DNA from: Cedecea neteri
Lineage (GTDB): Bacteria; Pseudomonadota; Gammaproteobacteria; Enterobacterales; Enterobacteriaceae
Direction of reading: 5' to 3'
DNA: 64,000 bases
Assembly (NCBI RefSeq): GCF_000758325.1
Contig: NZ_CP009459.1
Location: 2,666,001 to 2,730,000, forward strand
Shown here: positions 7,929-16,603 of the stretch, in pieces
How positions within the stretch are numbered: the stretch's first letter is position 1
How the letters are laid out: each line of letters opens with the position of its first letter
Made by a program: the position numbers and the translations under genes
The notes under the pieces: model-generated
Told to the model about the DNA's origin: nothing
Databases searched by the model: none
What the model saw: the letters and a program-made list of their open reading frames with translations, nothing else

Positions 7929-8705
7929 GATGAAACTCCACCTGGTTTATGTCGCTACCTTTTGAATTAATAAGCATTAATTCTCTATAACGTGAAGAAT
8001 GTCGCGACGGTGCTGTATGTTAAATAGTTTTAATTGCCGAAATGATTTTATTTCGGTCAGCAAAAGAAAATTAACTAAAGAAGTGGTAACTGTTTCCAAT
8101 TTAGCGATTGGATATTTTAACGCAAGTGTTAACTATGTAACTAAATGTTTCTGTGGATATTAAAATGTTTCAGTGTGATGTGTTGTCTATTTAATTTTAA
8201 TCATAAAGTTGTACGTTTTTGTCTTTTTGTATAGCAAATTATTTTCGATTATTGATTTTAAATAATTGTATTTAATGTGTTTTATTTTTATTTTTTTGTT
8301 TTGCTCACTCTGTTCATAATTTTAAAAACTGCGTTCCCAGTATTCTGTCGCTTCGCTTAAGAAAACTGGTCATGGTGACGAAGTTTTTTCATAAAGCGAC
8401 TAAGCATCGCTCAAGTTGTGCTAAGTCAGTGAGAGTGAAGGCAACTTTAAATAAGTGTGCTAATGATTATCCGATCCCTGGATCAGGTAGTTGTAATGGT
8501 GATGATTGTTTATTTTTTTTCGTATTAATACTTTGGTGTGAATTTTATAACGCAAAATACCACTCCGGTATGAGTTATTTTTAATTGTTGCCGTAACATA
8601 CTCATTTACGTAGCGATGCAATAATACATTATTGTTGGTTCGTTATGCTTGACCAGCATATTACACGTCATATTGTTCCGGCATTATCTGGTTCAGGGTG
8701 ACAGA
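7929..8705. promoter_or_regulatory. csgD-csgB divergent control region (777 bp, AT-rich)
   Basis: No credible gene is present. The 70-codon ORF at 8372-8584 has no signal peptide, domain or good ribosome binding site. The region is strongly AT-rich, notably 8100-8330. Its length is close to the 755-bp intergenic region of E. coli that carries the divergent csgD and csgB promoters. I could not place OmpR, IHF or CsgD sites with confidence by eye. Confidence 0.7.
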
Positions 8706-9155
8706 ATGAAAAAATATTTTATTTCTATAATGTTCGTTGGCCTGGCGAGTCACTGTTTTGCCGCGAGTTACGATCTCGCCACTGCTGAGTACAATTTTGC
8801 TGTCAATGAATTGAGTAACCCTCAATTTAATCAAACGGTCATTATTGGCCAGTCTGGGAGCAATAATAATGCTGCAGTGGTTCAGCGGGGGCAGAAGCAA
8901 TTTTCTGAGGTTACACAAAGCGGAGCAGGTAACCGGGCAAACATCGAACAATCAGGCAGTTATAACCTTGCTTATATCTCGCAAGAGGGTAACGCCAACG
9001 ATGCGAGTATAAAGCAGGATTCATTTGGTAATGCGGCGCTTATTATCCAACGAGGTTCTGGTAATAAAGCAAACATTACCCAGTACGGTACCCAGAAGTC
9101 AGCAGTTGTTGTGCAAAACCAGTCGCAAATGGCGATTCGCATTATTCAGCGATAA
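8706..9155 (+). CDS. csgB: Curli minor subunit and nucleator CsgB
   Basis: 149 aa with a Sec signal peptide (MKKYFISIMFVGLASHCFA). The mature protein SYDLATAEYNFAVNELS is followed by five curlin repeats of the form Q-x-G-x-x-N-x-A-x-x-x-Q. The C-terminus ITQYGTQKSAVVVQNQSQMA keeps the basic fifth repeat used in surface attachment. CsgB templates CsgA polymerisation on the cell surface. I chose 8706 because the signal peptide begins there; the upstream in-frame start at 8649 would add 19 residues. Confidence 0.96.
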   Translation: MKKYFISIMFVGLASHCFAASYDLATAEYNFAVNELSNPQFNQTVIIGQSGSNNNAAVVQRGQKQFSEVTQSGAGNRANIEQSGSYNLAYISQEGNANDASIKQDSFGNAALIIQRGSGNKANITQYGTQKSAVVVQNQSQMAIRIIQR

Positions 9156-9200
9156 GCAAAATATTTGGGCTGAAACTATCAATCCGATGGGGGTTTTAGT

Positions 9201-9614
9201 ATGAATCTTTTCAAAGTGGCAGCATTAGCAGCACTGATTGTTTCCGCAGGTGCAATGGCGACCTATCCGCAACAGGCTCAGCACTCGACCTTGAAAATAT
9301 ATCAGCAGGGTAACGGAAATAATGCTACTGCGCTGCAGTCGAATGCGTTCTATTCGAAGACTGAAATTAAACAGCTGGGCACGGTGAATGGTGCCAAAGT
9401 TGGCCAGGGCTCTGACAGCAGCGATATTAAATTGCTGCAGGACGGCTACGGTAACAATGCCACCCTCAGCCAGTGGAACGGGAAAAACGCGCAGATTGAT
9501 GTTCAGCAGTTCGGGACCAACAACGGAGCAGTGGTTAATCAGACGGCATCCAGCTCCCTGGTGTCGGTCACCCAGTTCGGCAACGGTAACCACGCCACGG
9601 CTTCTCAGTACTAA
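9201..9614 (+). CDS. csgA: Curli major subunit CsgA, with a short N-terminal segment
   Basis: 137 aa against 151 in E. coli. The signal peptide is MNLFKVAALAALIVSAGAMA. Five amyloid repeats follow (beginning near STLKIYQQGNGN, SKTEIKQLGTVN, SDIKLLQDGYGN, NAQIDVQQFGTN and SLVSVTQFGNGN), ending HATASQY. Between the cleavage site and repeat 1 only about nine residues remain (TYPQQAQHS). E. coli has a 22-residue Gly/Asn-rich N22 segment there, used for recognition by the CsgG/CsgE export machinery. The repeat core is intact, so the protein should still form amyloid. Confidence 0.95.
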   Translation: MNLFKVAALAALIVSAGAMATYPQQAQHSTLKIYQQGNGNNATALQSNAFYSKTEIKQLGTVNGAKVGQGSDSSDIKLLQDGYGNNATLSQWNGKNAQIDVQQFGTNNGAVVNQTASSSLVSVTQFGNGNHATASQY

Positions 9615-9671
9615 AGCGACCTGGCTATCGCGTAAACAGGGCCGATGGCCCTGTTTTTCTTTGGAGGTTGT

Positions 9672-10001
9672 ATGCATACCCTGGTATTGCTTGCCGCACT
9701 CTCAAGCCAGCTGACGTTTAATACCCGGCAGCAGGAAAACATCTACACCATAACGCCTGTCGTCACGCTGGCGGCGGATTGCCAGTGCACCATGACGCTG
9801 GCGGCAACCAAAACCGGCCCGTCGGGGAACAGTTCCAGCCACCAAAGCAGAGAACTGTTTATAAAAGCGCATGAGGCCGTTGATCTGTCGCAGCTAAGTT
9901 TGAATATTGACCCCGGCGACAGCGTCACGGTCACTGTTACCCTGAGCGACGGAAAAGCCTTTCACCTTGAGCAGCAGTGGCAAAATCCGGGGAAGTCTTG
10001 A
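9672..10001 (+). CDS. csgC: Curli periplasmic anti-amyloid chaperone CsgC
   Basis: 109 aa, as in E. coli (110). It begins MHTLVLLAALSSQLTFNT with a short signal sequence, and the immunoglobulin-like fold carries the family C-x-C motif (DCQCTM). CsgC prevents premature CsgA fibre formation in the periplasm. I chose 9672 because TTGGAGG lies five to eight bases upstream; the earlier ATG at 9645 falls in the csgA downstream hairpin region. It is the third gene of csgBAC. Confidence 0.92.
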   Translation: MHTLVLLAALSSQLTFNTRQQENIYTITPVVTLAADCQCTMTLAATKTGPSGNSSSHQSRELFIKAHEAVDLSQLSLNIDPGDSVTVTVTLSDGKAFHLEQQWQNPGKS

Positions 10002-10115
10002 CCGCAAACAAATATATGTGACGGAAGTATTGCAAGAACAAAAAACATGGATCACTGTTTAATTATCTTTGATTTTCTGCCGATAACCTTCAGGGACGAC
10101 AGCAATCGAGGAGTA

Positions 10116-10430
10116 ATGAACGTGAAAGCAAGTTTTAAGCAGTATTTGCTTTGTCTGGCGCTGGGCATCGCGGTTTCACCGCTTTCTCAGGCTGCATCCT
10201 CTGGCATTATCCATTTTCGAGGTGAAATAGTAGAAGGCGGCTGTCAATGGGCACCGGCCAGTTCTAATGTCGCTATGACCTGCACCGAAAAAGGCAAACC
10301 CGTCACTCAGACTGTTGCCCTTAGCTCCCTGGATGGTATTACCCTTCACAATGACAGTACGATGCAAACCCGTGTGCAATACCTCGACCCACAGCACAAA
10401 ACAGCAGTGCTGTACGTTACCTATCAATAA
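10116..10430 (+). CDS. ymdA: Small secreted fimbrial-subunit-like protein, YmdA position
   Basis: 104 aa with a signal peptide (MNVKASFKQYLLCLALGIAVSPLSQA). The mature start SSGIIHFRGEIVEGGCQW resembles the N-terminal donor-strand region of type 1 fimbrial subunits (GxIxFxGxIVxxxC). A second Cys (MTCTEK) could form a disulphide. No usher or chaperone gene is nearby. It sits where ymdA lies in E. coli, after csgC. GAGGAG precedes the chosen ATG. The symbol is assigned from position, size and general resemblance, so moderate confidence; its function is unknown. Confidence 0.65.
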   Translation: MNVKASFKQYLLCLALGIAVSPLSQAASSGIIHFRGEIVEGGCQWAPASSNVAMTCTEKGKPVTQTVALSSLDGITLHNDSTMQTRVQYLDPQHKTAVLYVTYQ

Positions 10431-10533
10431 CGCCACGGCCCGTTTAACACGGGCTGTGTATTTTTGGTTTCAGACCACATAGCAGAGTAAACTAACGCGG
10501 ATCGATTTCAGTTGAACGCATAGGGTTACTGCT

Positions 10534-11139
10534 GTGAAAAAAAGTTTGCTTCTTTCTCTTTTGCTTGTGGCGCAGGTGACCGGGGCGGTAACGCTGGATG
10601 ACATCCAAAAGCGATTTGCCGTCGTGCCGGTAATGCGGGCGCAGTTTGAGCAGGAGCGTCAGATAAAAGGGATGGCGCAACCGCTGCATTCCAGCGGGCG
10701 GATTGTGGTGACAAAACATAAGGGGCTGTGGTGGCAGCAGCGCCAGCCTTTCCCGATGGGACTGGTTGTCGGGGAGAATCGGATGATTCAGGTGATGGGA
10801 AACCAGCCGCCGCAGGCGATCACCGCGGAGAACAATCCGCAAATGTTTCAGTTCAATCAGCTGCTGCGTACGCTGTTTTACCTCGACCGAAAAGCGCTTG
10901 AGAAAGATTTTATCAGCGAGTTTTCCGACCTGGGGGAGGGGAAATGGCGACTGGTATTGATTCCCTTTGAGAAAACGCTCAGCGGGCTGTTCCGCTCGAT
11001 TACGCTTTATGGTGAGAAGTCGCTGGACCGGATTGAGCTGAATGACGTGGAGGATGACGCCACGGAGATAACGTTTACGCACCATCAGTTTGAGCCCCGC
11101 AGACTTAGTCAGGAAGAGCGCAAACGCCTTGCCTTCTAA
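10534..11139 (+). CDS. LolA-like outer-membrane lipoprotein carrier family protein
   Basis: 201 aa from a GTG start, with a Sec signal peptide (VKKSLLLSLLLVAQVTGA). The mature part VTLDDIQKRFAVVPVMRAQFEQERQIKGMAQPLHSSGRI (in part) has the pattern of LolA-like proteins: a half-open beta-barrel that carries lipoprotein or acyl chains. This is a paralogue and not the housekeeping lolA, which lies elsewhere in enterobacteria. Such paralogues also occur in aryl polyene clusters, but no other genes of that kind are present. It is the first gene of a block absent from the E. coli K-12 locus; its substrate is unknown. Confidence 0.8.
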   Translation: MKKSLLLSLLLVAQVTGAVTLDDIQKRFAVVPVMRAQFEQERQIKGMAQPLHSSGRIVVTKHKGLWWQQRQPFPMGLVVGENRMIQVMGNQPPQAITAENNPQMFQFNQLLRTLFYLDRKALEKDFISEFSDLGEGKWRLVLIPFEKTLSGLFRSITLYGEKSLDRIELNDVEDDATEITFTHHQFEPRRLSQEERKRLAF

Positions 11140-11214
11140 ATAATGTCTGGCCGCTAGCTGAGTTTTTGATTGCGTTGGCGGTGGCTGGCGGCATAATGTG
11201 TAAAACTTAATTAG

Positions 11215-11230
11215 AACGATAACTATTGCT
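11215..11230. promoter_or_regulatory. Possible Fur box upstream of the fhuD-like gene
   Basis: AACGATAACTATTGCT matches 10 of 16 positions of the core Fur consensus AATGATAATCATTATC. It ends seven bases before the fhuD-like start codon. The match is weak. Support comes mainly from the gene's role in iron uptake and the better site before the receptor gene. Confidence 0.35.
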
Positions 11231-11236
11231 ATTTAT

Positions 11237-12118
11237 ATGGACGTTTCTCTCAGCCGCCGACGCCTGCTGGCTTTAGCCTCGCTGCTGCCTCTGGCGGCCG
11301 TTCTCCCCTGCCAGGCTGAATCCCGCCGCTTTGATGTCACACGTATTATTGCCCTGGAATGGCGACCGGTTGAAATGCTGCTGGCGCTAGGAATTATGCC
11401 GATGGCGATTGCCGATAAGCGTAATTATCACCGCTGGGTAGGGGAGCCAAAGTTGCCTGAATCCGTCGTTGATGTTGGCCTGAGAAACGAGCCCAATCGC
11501 GAGCTGATGCAGCGTCTCACTCCTTCTCTCTTTCTGATTTCCAAAGGCTTCGGTCCGGCTGAGTCAGATTTAACACCTATCGCTCCCTGTTGGTCGACGG
11601 CCTTTAATGATGCCTCTGGCCGCCCGCTGGCGCTGCTGGAAAAAGATCTTCTGAGGCTCGGACAGTTTTTAGGGCGGGAGCAGCAGGCTACCGACCATCT
11701 GGCCCATTTTCACCAGCAGATGGCCGCCACTCGTGCAAAGCTGCCAGGTAATCCCAACCCGCTGGTGATGTTTTCATTTCTTGATAGCCGCCGGGTGATG
11801 ATCTTTGGCCGCAACAGCTTGTTTAACGACCTGCTGGAACGGCTGGGGATGCGTAACGCCTGGGACGGGAAAACCAATGCCTGGGGAAGCGCCATCGTGG
11901 GTATTGAAACCCTGGTCAGGCTGAAAAATGTCACAGCGGTTTGCTTTATGCACGGCGATGATGATCCGGTTAAAACGGTGGCGAAATCTGCGCTATGGCA
12001 GGTTATGCCTTTTGTGCGCGAGGGGCAGTTACACCTGCTGCCAGCGGTATGGTTTTACGGCGGCAGCTTCTCGGCGCTACGTTTTTGCCAGCTCCTGCCG
12101 GAGGCACTGTGCGCATAA
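11237..12118 (+). CDS. FhuD-like ferric hydroxamate siderophore-binding protein
   Basis: 293 aa, close to E. coli FhuD (296). The N-terminus has a twin-arginine signal (LSRRRLLALASLLPLAAVLPCQA), as in FhuD. The mature part carries FhuD hallmarks: RIIALEWRPVEMLLALGIMPMAIAD, VVDVGLRNEPN, LVMFSFLDSRRVMIFGRNSLFNDLLERLG and PAVWFYGGSFSA (segments quoted in pieces). It would bind ferric hydroxamates in the periplasm and deliver them to the FhuB-like permease, whose gene overlaps its 3' end. It is a second-locus homologue; the main fhuACDB operon lies elsewhere in most enterobacteria. No symbol is assigned, to avoid confusion with that operon. Confidence 0.9.
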   Translation: MDVSLSRRRLLALASLLPLAAVLPCQAESRRFDVTRIIALEWRPVEMLLALGIMPMAIADKRNYHRWVGEPKLPESVVDVGLRNEPNRELMQRLTPSLFLISKGFGPAESDLTPIAPCWSTAFNDASGRPLALLEKDLLRLGQFLGREQQATDHLAHFHQQMAATRAKLPGNPNPLVMFSFLDSRRVMIFGRNSLFNDLLERLGMRNAWDGKTNAWGSAIVGIETLVRLKNVTAVCFMHGDDDPVKTVAKSALWQVMPFVREGQLHLLPAVWFYGGSFSALRFCQLLPEALCA

Positions 12119-14046
12119 TCCTGCTTTTACTCTGTGCCTTCACGCTGTTTTTGACCGGCTACAACTTCCAGCAAATGCTGCCTGCCGGGCTCTGGTGGCA
12201 AGCGATAACGTTGCCTCAGGTGACCGATGTTTCGCAGATGCTGTTTCACTACAGCCTGCTGCCGCGAACCGTGCTTGCGCTGCTTACCGGCGCCGGACTG
12301 GCGCTGGCTGGCTGCCTGTTTCAGCATATTCTGCGCAACCCTCTGGCCGAACCGGCCACCCTTGGCGTTGCGGCTGGGGCACAGTTGGGGCTGACCCTGG
12401 CGACGCTGTTTTTGGCTGGGGCAGGGGAAACCGGCAAACAGCTGGCGGCGCTGGCTGGTGCAATGGCCGTGGGCAGCATTGTGCTCGGGGCTGCCTGGGG
12501 GAAACGTATGTCGCCGGTCACGTTGATACTTGCCGGACTTGTGCTGGGACTGTATTGCGGGGCAGTGAAAAGTTTCCTTGTGCTGTTCAACCATGAACGC
12601 CTGCAAAACCTGTTTATCTGGAGCAGCGGGATGCTTAACCAGTACGACTGGGCTGGCGTGGAGTTTCTTTGGCCGAGGCTGCTGGCCGTGCTGCTACTCA
12701 TCGTATTGATGATTCGCCCGCTGGGTATGCTGGCCCTGGATGACACCGTATTACGTGGGCTGGGGATGAAACTGGCTCTGGTGCGCGTGGGTGGGCTATT
12801 TTTGGCGCTGCTGCTGAGTTCGATGCTGGTCAGTGTGGTGGGCGTGATCGGATTTATCGGCCTGTTTGCTCCGGTTCTGGCCGGGATGTTTGGCGTCAGA
12901 CGCCTGCTGCCTAAACTTCTGGCTTCGATGGCGACGGGGGCGCTCCTGCTTTTACTTAGCGATCAACTGGTTCTCTGGGTTGGAAGCTACTGGCAAGAAC
13001 TGCCGACCGGCGCCGTGACGGCGTTGGTGGGGGCACCGTTAATGCTGTGGTTATTGCCTCGCCTGCGCCATCAGCGTCTGGCGGCTTCTGATGATGCCAG
13101 CGCGATTGCGGAACGCCGACTTTCCCCCGGTGCGGTATTGCTGATTATTGCGGTTTTGGCGCTGGTGGCCTTGCTGGTGCTGGGCGTTGGGCGGGAAAGC
13201 GCAGGCTGGTTTATTGGCATACAAGAAATGTGGCAGTGGCGCTGGCCGAGGGTGCTGTCGGCGCTTGCCGCGGGCGCAATGCTGGCGGCGGCGGGTACAC
13301 TAGTGCAAAAAATGACCGGCAATCCGATGGCCAGCCCCGAAGTGCTGGGCGTGAGTTCCGGCGCGGCCTGCGCCATCGTGTTACTGATATTTCTTGTTCC
13401 CGGTGACGTCAGCGCGTGGCAACTGCCAGCAGGCTTTGCAGGTGCGGCATTCACGCTCATGGCGATGCTCGTTTTAGCCCGCACCGGACTGGCTCCGGGA
13501 AGGCTTTTACTGACCGGTGTGGCGCTGAGTACCGTCTTCGCCACGCTGCTCACGCTTTATCTGGCCAGCGGAGATCCGCGCAGCGGGTCGGTGCTGACGT
13601 GGCTGTCCGGCTCCACCTGGAAAGTGACCGGGCAGCAGGCGCTGGTGAGCGGAGGCATGGCGCTGGCGCTGATTGGGCTCACGCCCCTGGTGCGACGCTG
13701 GCTCGCCATATTGCCGCTGGGCGGTGAGACGGCTCAGGCCCTGGGCGTGGCCCTGAGCCAATCGCGTATCAGTATCCTGGTGCTGGCAGCCGGACTAGTC
13801 GCTGCCGCAACGCTCTGCGTGGGGCCACTGAGTTTTGTTGGGTTGATGGCACCGCACATGGCAAGAATGCTCGGTTTCCGCCGCGCAATGCCCCAGCTTA
13901 TCGTGGCGATAGCTATCGGGGCCGGGCTGATGCTGCTGGCCGACTGGCTGGGCCGAAGCCTTATCTTCCCGTTCCAGATCCCGGCGGGGTTGTTAGCCAC
14001 GCTTTGCGGCGCGCCGTACTTTATCTGGCTGTTACGCAAAGCGTGA
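12109..14046 (+). CDS. FhuB-like duplicated siderophore ABC permease
   Basis: 645 aa from a GTG at 12109 that overlaps the end of the upstream gene by 10 bp. The protein is two fused FecCD-type permease halves (each about 320 residues), as in FhuB (660 aa). It contains about twenty hydrophobic spans. Each half has the family signature: LRNPLAEPATLGVAAGAQLG and MTGNPMASPEVLGVSSGAA. GLFAPVLAGMFGVRRLLP and GLMAPHMARMLGFRRAMP are the two ATPase-coupling helices. An earlier ATG at 11995 would intrude far into the binding-protein gene. No ATPase gene follows, so it presumably borrows FhuC from another locus. Confidence 0.9.
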   Translation: MRIILLLLCAFTLFLTGYNFQQMLPAGLWWQAITLPQVTDVSQMLFHYSLLPRTVLALLTGAGLALAGCLFQHILRNPLAEPATLGVAAGAQLGLTLATLFLAGAGETGKQLAALAGAMAVGSIVLGAAWGKRMSPVTLILAGLVLGLYCGAVKSFLVLFNHERLQNLFIWSSGMLNQYDWAGVEFLWPRLLAVLLLIVLMIRPLGMLALDDTVLRGLGMKLALVRVGGLFLALLLSSMLVSVVGVIGFIGLFAPVLAGMFGVRRLLPKLLASMATGALLLLLSDQLVLWVGSYWQELPTGAVTALVGAPLMLWLLPRLRHQRLAASDDASAIAERRLSPGAVLLIIAVLALVALLVLGVGRESAGWFIGIQEMWQWRWPRVLSALAAGAMLAAAGTLVQKMTGNPMASPEVLGVSSGAACAIVLLIFLVPGDVSAWQLPAGFAGAAFTLMAMLVLARTGLAPGRLLLTGVALSTVFATLLTLYLASGDPRSGSVLTWLSGSTWKVTGQQALVSGGMALALIGLTPLVRRWLAILPLGGETAQALGVALSQSRISILVLAAGLVAAATLCVGPLSFVGLMAPHMARMLGFRRAMPQLIVAIAIGAGLMLLADWLGRSLIFPFQIPAGLLATLCGAPYFIWLLRKA

Positions 14047-14185
14047 TGTGCCGTAAAAGCAGGCTCGTTCCGGGCGCGCCTGCTGTTTGAATTCTCATCT
14101 ATTTACGTGGCCAGTCGTTTCTGCTGGCCAACGTCCCCTCGGGCATTTTTCTTGCAATTTCTAATTACAAAACGATAATCACAAT

Positions 14186-14204
14186 CAAAATCATAATCGT
14201 TCTC
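14186..14204. promoter_or_regulatory. Predicted Fur box upstream of the siderophore receptor
   Basis: CAAAATCATAATCGTTCTC matches 14 of 19 positions of the Fur consensus GATAATGATAATCATTATC. It lies 32 bp upstream of the receptor start codon, among further GATAAT-like hexamers (14174-14179). Iron-dependent repression of the receptor is expected. Confidence 0.6.
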
Positions 14205-14236
14205 ATTAATCGTTTTTATTTTACCAGGAAATTTCA

Positions 14237-16453
14237 ATGCCTCACCAACCCTCTCGTCAGGCCGGGTTTAAACCGCGCTTGATTGCAGCGTTGATCGCTG
14301 CCGCCTGCACACCTGTTGCCGCTGCCTCACAGGAAAATCCTCAGCAAAAAGTTGTAGCCAAAGAAGAGACCATTACCGTCACGGCGACCCCGGATACGCA
14401 ATTTCGCGAGGGCGGCAACGAGCTGGTTCCTGCTTACCTGGATGGGCAGGTGGCCAATGGCGGTCGCCTGGGCATGCTCGGTGAGCAGGATGCACGCAAC
14501 GTGCCGTTCAACATCATCGGCTATACCTCCAAAATGATTGAGGATAAGCAGGCCAATACCCTCAGCGACATTATCCGCAATGACGCGACGGTTCAGCCCG
14601 TGCGTAGCTACGGCAACTTCGGTGAATCGTACCGTGTGAGGGGTTTTCTGTTAGACGGGGATGATATTTCTTACGGCGGCCTGTATGGCGTATTGCCTCG
14701 GCAGATCACCAGCACGGCTATTGCAGAGCGTGTGGAGGTAATTAAAGGCTCAACGGCGTTTCTCAACGGGGTACCACCGGGCGGATCTGGCGTGGGCGGG
14801 GCCATTAATATTGAGCCCAAGCGTGCCGGAAGTGAACCACATACCCAAATTGGCGTCGATTACACCGGGCGTTCGCAGGTTGGAGGCTCGCTGGATACTG
14901 GCCGCAGGTTTGGCGATAACGACCAGTTTGGCGCCCGCGTTAACCTGCTGCACCGTGAAGGCGAGAGTGATGTTCGCGGACAGAAGAACAGAACGTCGCT
15001 GGCAAGCGTTGGGCTGGATTACAAAGGCGACAGGCTGCGGACCTCCTTCGACGGCGGCTATCAGAAAATGACGGTACATAATGGCCGCATCGGGGTGGGT
15101 GTTGGGGCCATTACGCAGATGCCTGATGTACCAGATAACCGCACAAACTACGGGCAGCCGTGGGTTTATTCAGATATGAGCTCTCGCTTTGCCGCGCTGC
15201 ACAGTGAGTATGATGTGGCGAGCAGTTGGACGCTTTATGGCGCGCTGGGCACCAGCGAAACCGACGAACGCGGTAATTACAGCGTACCTAAGTTTGTTGA
15301 TAACAATGGCAACACCAGCCAGACTCGTCTGTCTACGCGATACATCGCCGATGTTTTCTCCGGCATGGGCGGCGTGCGGGGGAAATTTGATACCGGCTTT
15401 ATCGGCCACAGCGTCAACCTCGGCTATTCTGGCGTTTACCGTAAAACCCGCGCGGCCTACACCATGTCATCCAGTAAAACTGCCGTCGGAAATAATATCT
15501 ACGATCCATCTTATCTCGACCTCAGCCGTTTCCCGACGGTCGCTTCCGGCAGCAACATGGACGATCCAACCCAGCGGAGCCGCACGATAACAAGCGGTGT
15601 TTCGCTGTCTGATACGCTCTCCGCGCTGGACGATAAAGTCTTGTTGACCGTCGGCGCTCGCCGCCAGGACGTGCGGGTTCGTAACTATAGCTATACCGGT
15701 GTGGAAGATCCTAAAACACGCTTTGATGCTTTCAAGGTTACGCCGGTTTATGGTCTGGTGGTGAAGCCGTGGGAGCCGGTTTCTTTCTATGCGAACCACA
15801 TTGAAGCGCTGCAGCCTGGGCCTACGGCAACGTCCAAGGCCACCAATGCCGGAAACGTGGTTGGCGTTGTGCAGTCGAAGCAGAACGAAGTGGGCATGAA
15901 GATGGACTTCGGCCGCATGGGCGGCAGCCTGGCGCTGTTTGAGATCAAAAAGCCGGTGGGAATGCTCGACAGCAACAATCTCTACGGCCTGTATGGTGAA
16001 CAGCGCAGCCGCGGTATGGAGCTGAACGTCTTTGGTGAGCCTGTGTATGGCGTGCGCCTGTTGGGAAGTGCCCTGTGGCTTCAGCCAGAAATGGTGAAGA
16101 CTAACGGCGGGACAAATGACGGTAAGGATGCGATCGGGGTTCCTCGTTACGCCTGGTCCGTGGGCGGTGAGTGGGATCTGCCGTGGGTACAGAACCTGAC
16201 TGCGACGGGGACGCTGATCCGCACCGGGTCACAATACGCCAACGCCGACAACAGCGTTAAGCTGAACGGCTGGACTCGCCTCGATCTCGGCGTCCGCTAC
16301 AGCACGAAGGTTAACGAACAAACGCTGACCTGGCGTGCCAACGTCGAAAACGTCACCAACGAGAAATACTGGGCTTCCGTCGACGACGGCGGGGCCTATA
16401 TTACGCAAAGCGACCCACGTACCCTGAAACTTTCCATGACTGTTGATTTCTAA
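14237..16453 (+). CDS. TonB-dependent ferric siderophore receptor
   Basis: 738 aa with a long signal peptide (to about residue 30, TPVAAASQ). A TonB box EETITVTATPD follows at about residues 43-53. The plug domain has the usual motifs (NVPFNIIGYTSKMI, YRVRGFLLDGDDIS, RVEVIKGSTAFLNG, VGGAINIEPKRA). The 22-strand barrel ends with the outer-membrane signature Phe (KLSMTVDF). The FcuA/FhuE-type hydroxamate receptors are the best match by eye, which fits the upstream FhuD and FhuB homologues. The exact ligand (ferrichrome, coprogen or another) cannot be read from sequence. Confidence 0.9.
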   Translation: MPHQPSRQAGFKPRLIAALIAAACTPVAAASQENPQQKVVAKEETITVTATPDTQFREGGNELVPAYLDGQVANGGRLGMLGEQDARNVPFNIIGYTSKMIEDKQANTLSDIIRNDATVQPVRSYGNFGESYRVRGFLLDGDDISYGGLYGVLPRQITSTAIAERVEVIKGSTAFLNGVPPGGSGVGGAINIEPKRAGSEPHTQIGVDYTGRSQVGGSLDTGRRFGDNDQFGARVNLLHREGESDVRGQKNRTSLASVGLDYKGDRLRTSFDGGYQKMTVHNGRIGVGVGAITQMPDVPDNRTNYGQPWVYSDMSSRFAALHSEYDVASSWTLYGALGTSETDERGNYSVPKFVDNNGNTSQTRLSTRYIADVFSGMGGVRGKFDTGFIGHSVNLGYSGVYRKTRAAYTMSSSKTAVGNNIYDPSYLDLSRFPTVASGSNMDDPTQRSRTITSGVSLSDTLSALDDKVLLTVGARRQDVRVRNYSYTGVEDPKTRFDAFKVTPVYGLVVKPWEPVSFYANHIEALQPGPTATSKATNAGNVVGVVQSKQNEVGMKMDFGRMGGSLALFEIKKPVGMLDSNNLYGLYGEQRSRGMELNVFGEPVYGVRLLGSALWLQPEMVKTNGGTNDGKDAIGVPRYAWSVGGEWDLPWVQNLTATGTLIRTGSQYANADNSVKLNGWTRLDLGVRYSTKVNEQTLTWRANVENVTNEKYWASVDDGGAYITQSDPRTLKLSMTVDF

Positions 16454-16466
16454 TCCAATAACAAAT

Positions 16467-16489
16467 GCCCCGTGAAGGCGGGGTTTTTT
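16467..16489 (+). terminator. Rho-independent terminator of the receptor gene
   Basis: GCCCCG - TGAAGG - CGGGG followed by TTTTTT, 14 bp after the receptor stop codon. Confidence 0.85.
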
Positions 16490-16603
16490 GTGGCTGATAT
16501 CCGGAGATTTTCAAAGGTTGAAATGTCCGGAAACGATAATAGTCATGTACGCGCCCCGTCTGACGAGAATAGACTACGGCAAAGTACGGTTGGAGAATGG
16601 TTA

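Noticed and set aside
8372-8584. 70-aa ORF in the csgD-csgB gap
   Set aside because: No convincing ribosome binding site, no domain, in an AT-rich regulatory region of expected length.
11928-12596. 222-aa ORF overlapping the fhuD-like and fhuB-like genes
   Set aside because: Out of frame with both strongly supported genes; composition is typical of a shadow ORF in GC-rich DNA.
10534-16489. Treating the siderophore block as a mobile element insertion
   Set aside because: No transposase, integrase, direct repeats or tRNA target was found at either end, so only a difference in gene content is claimed.
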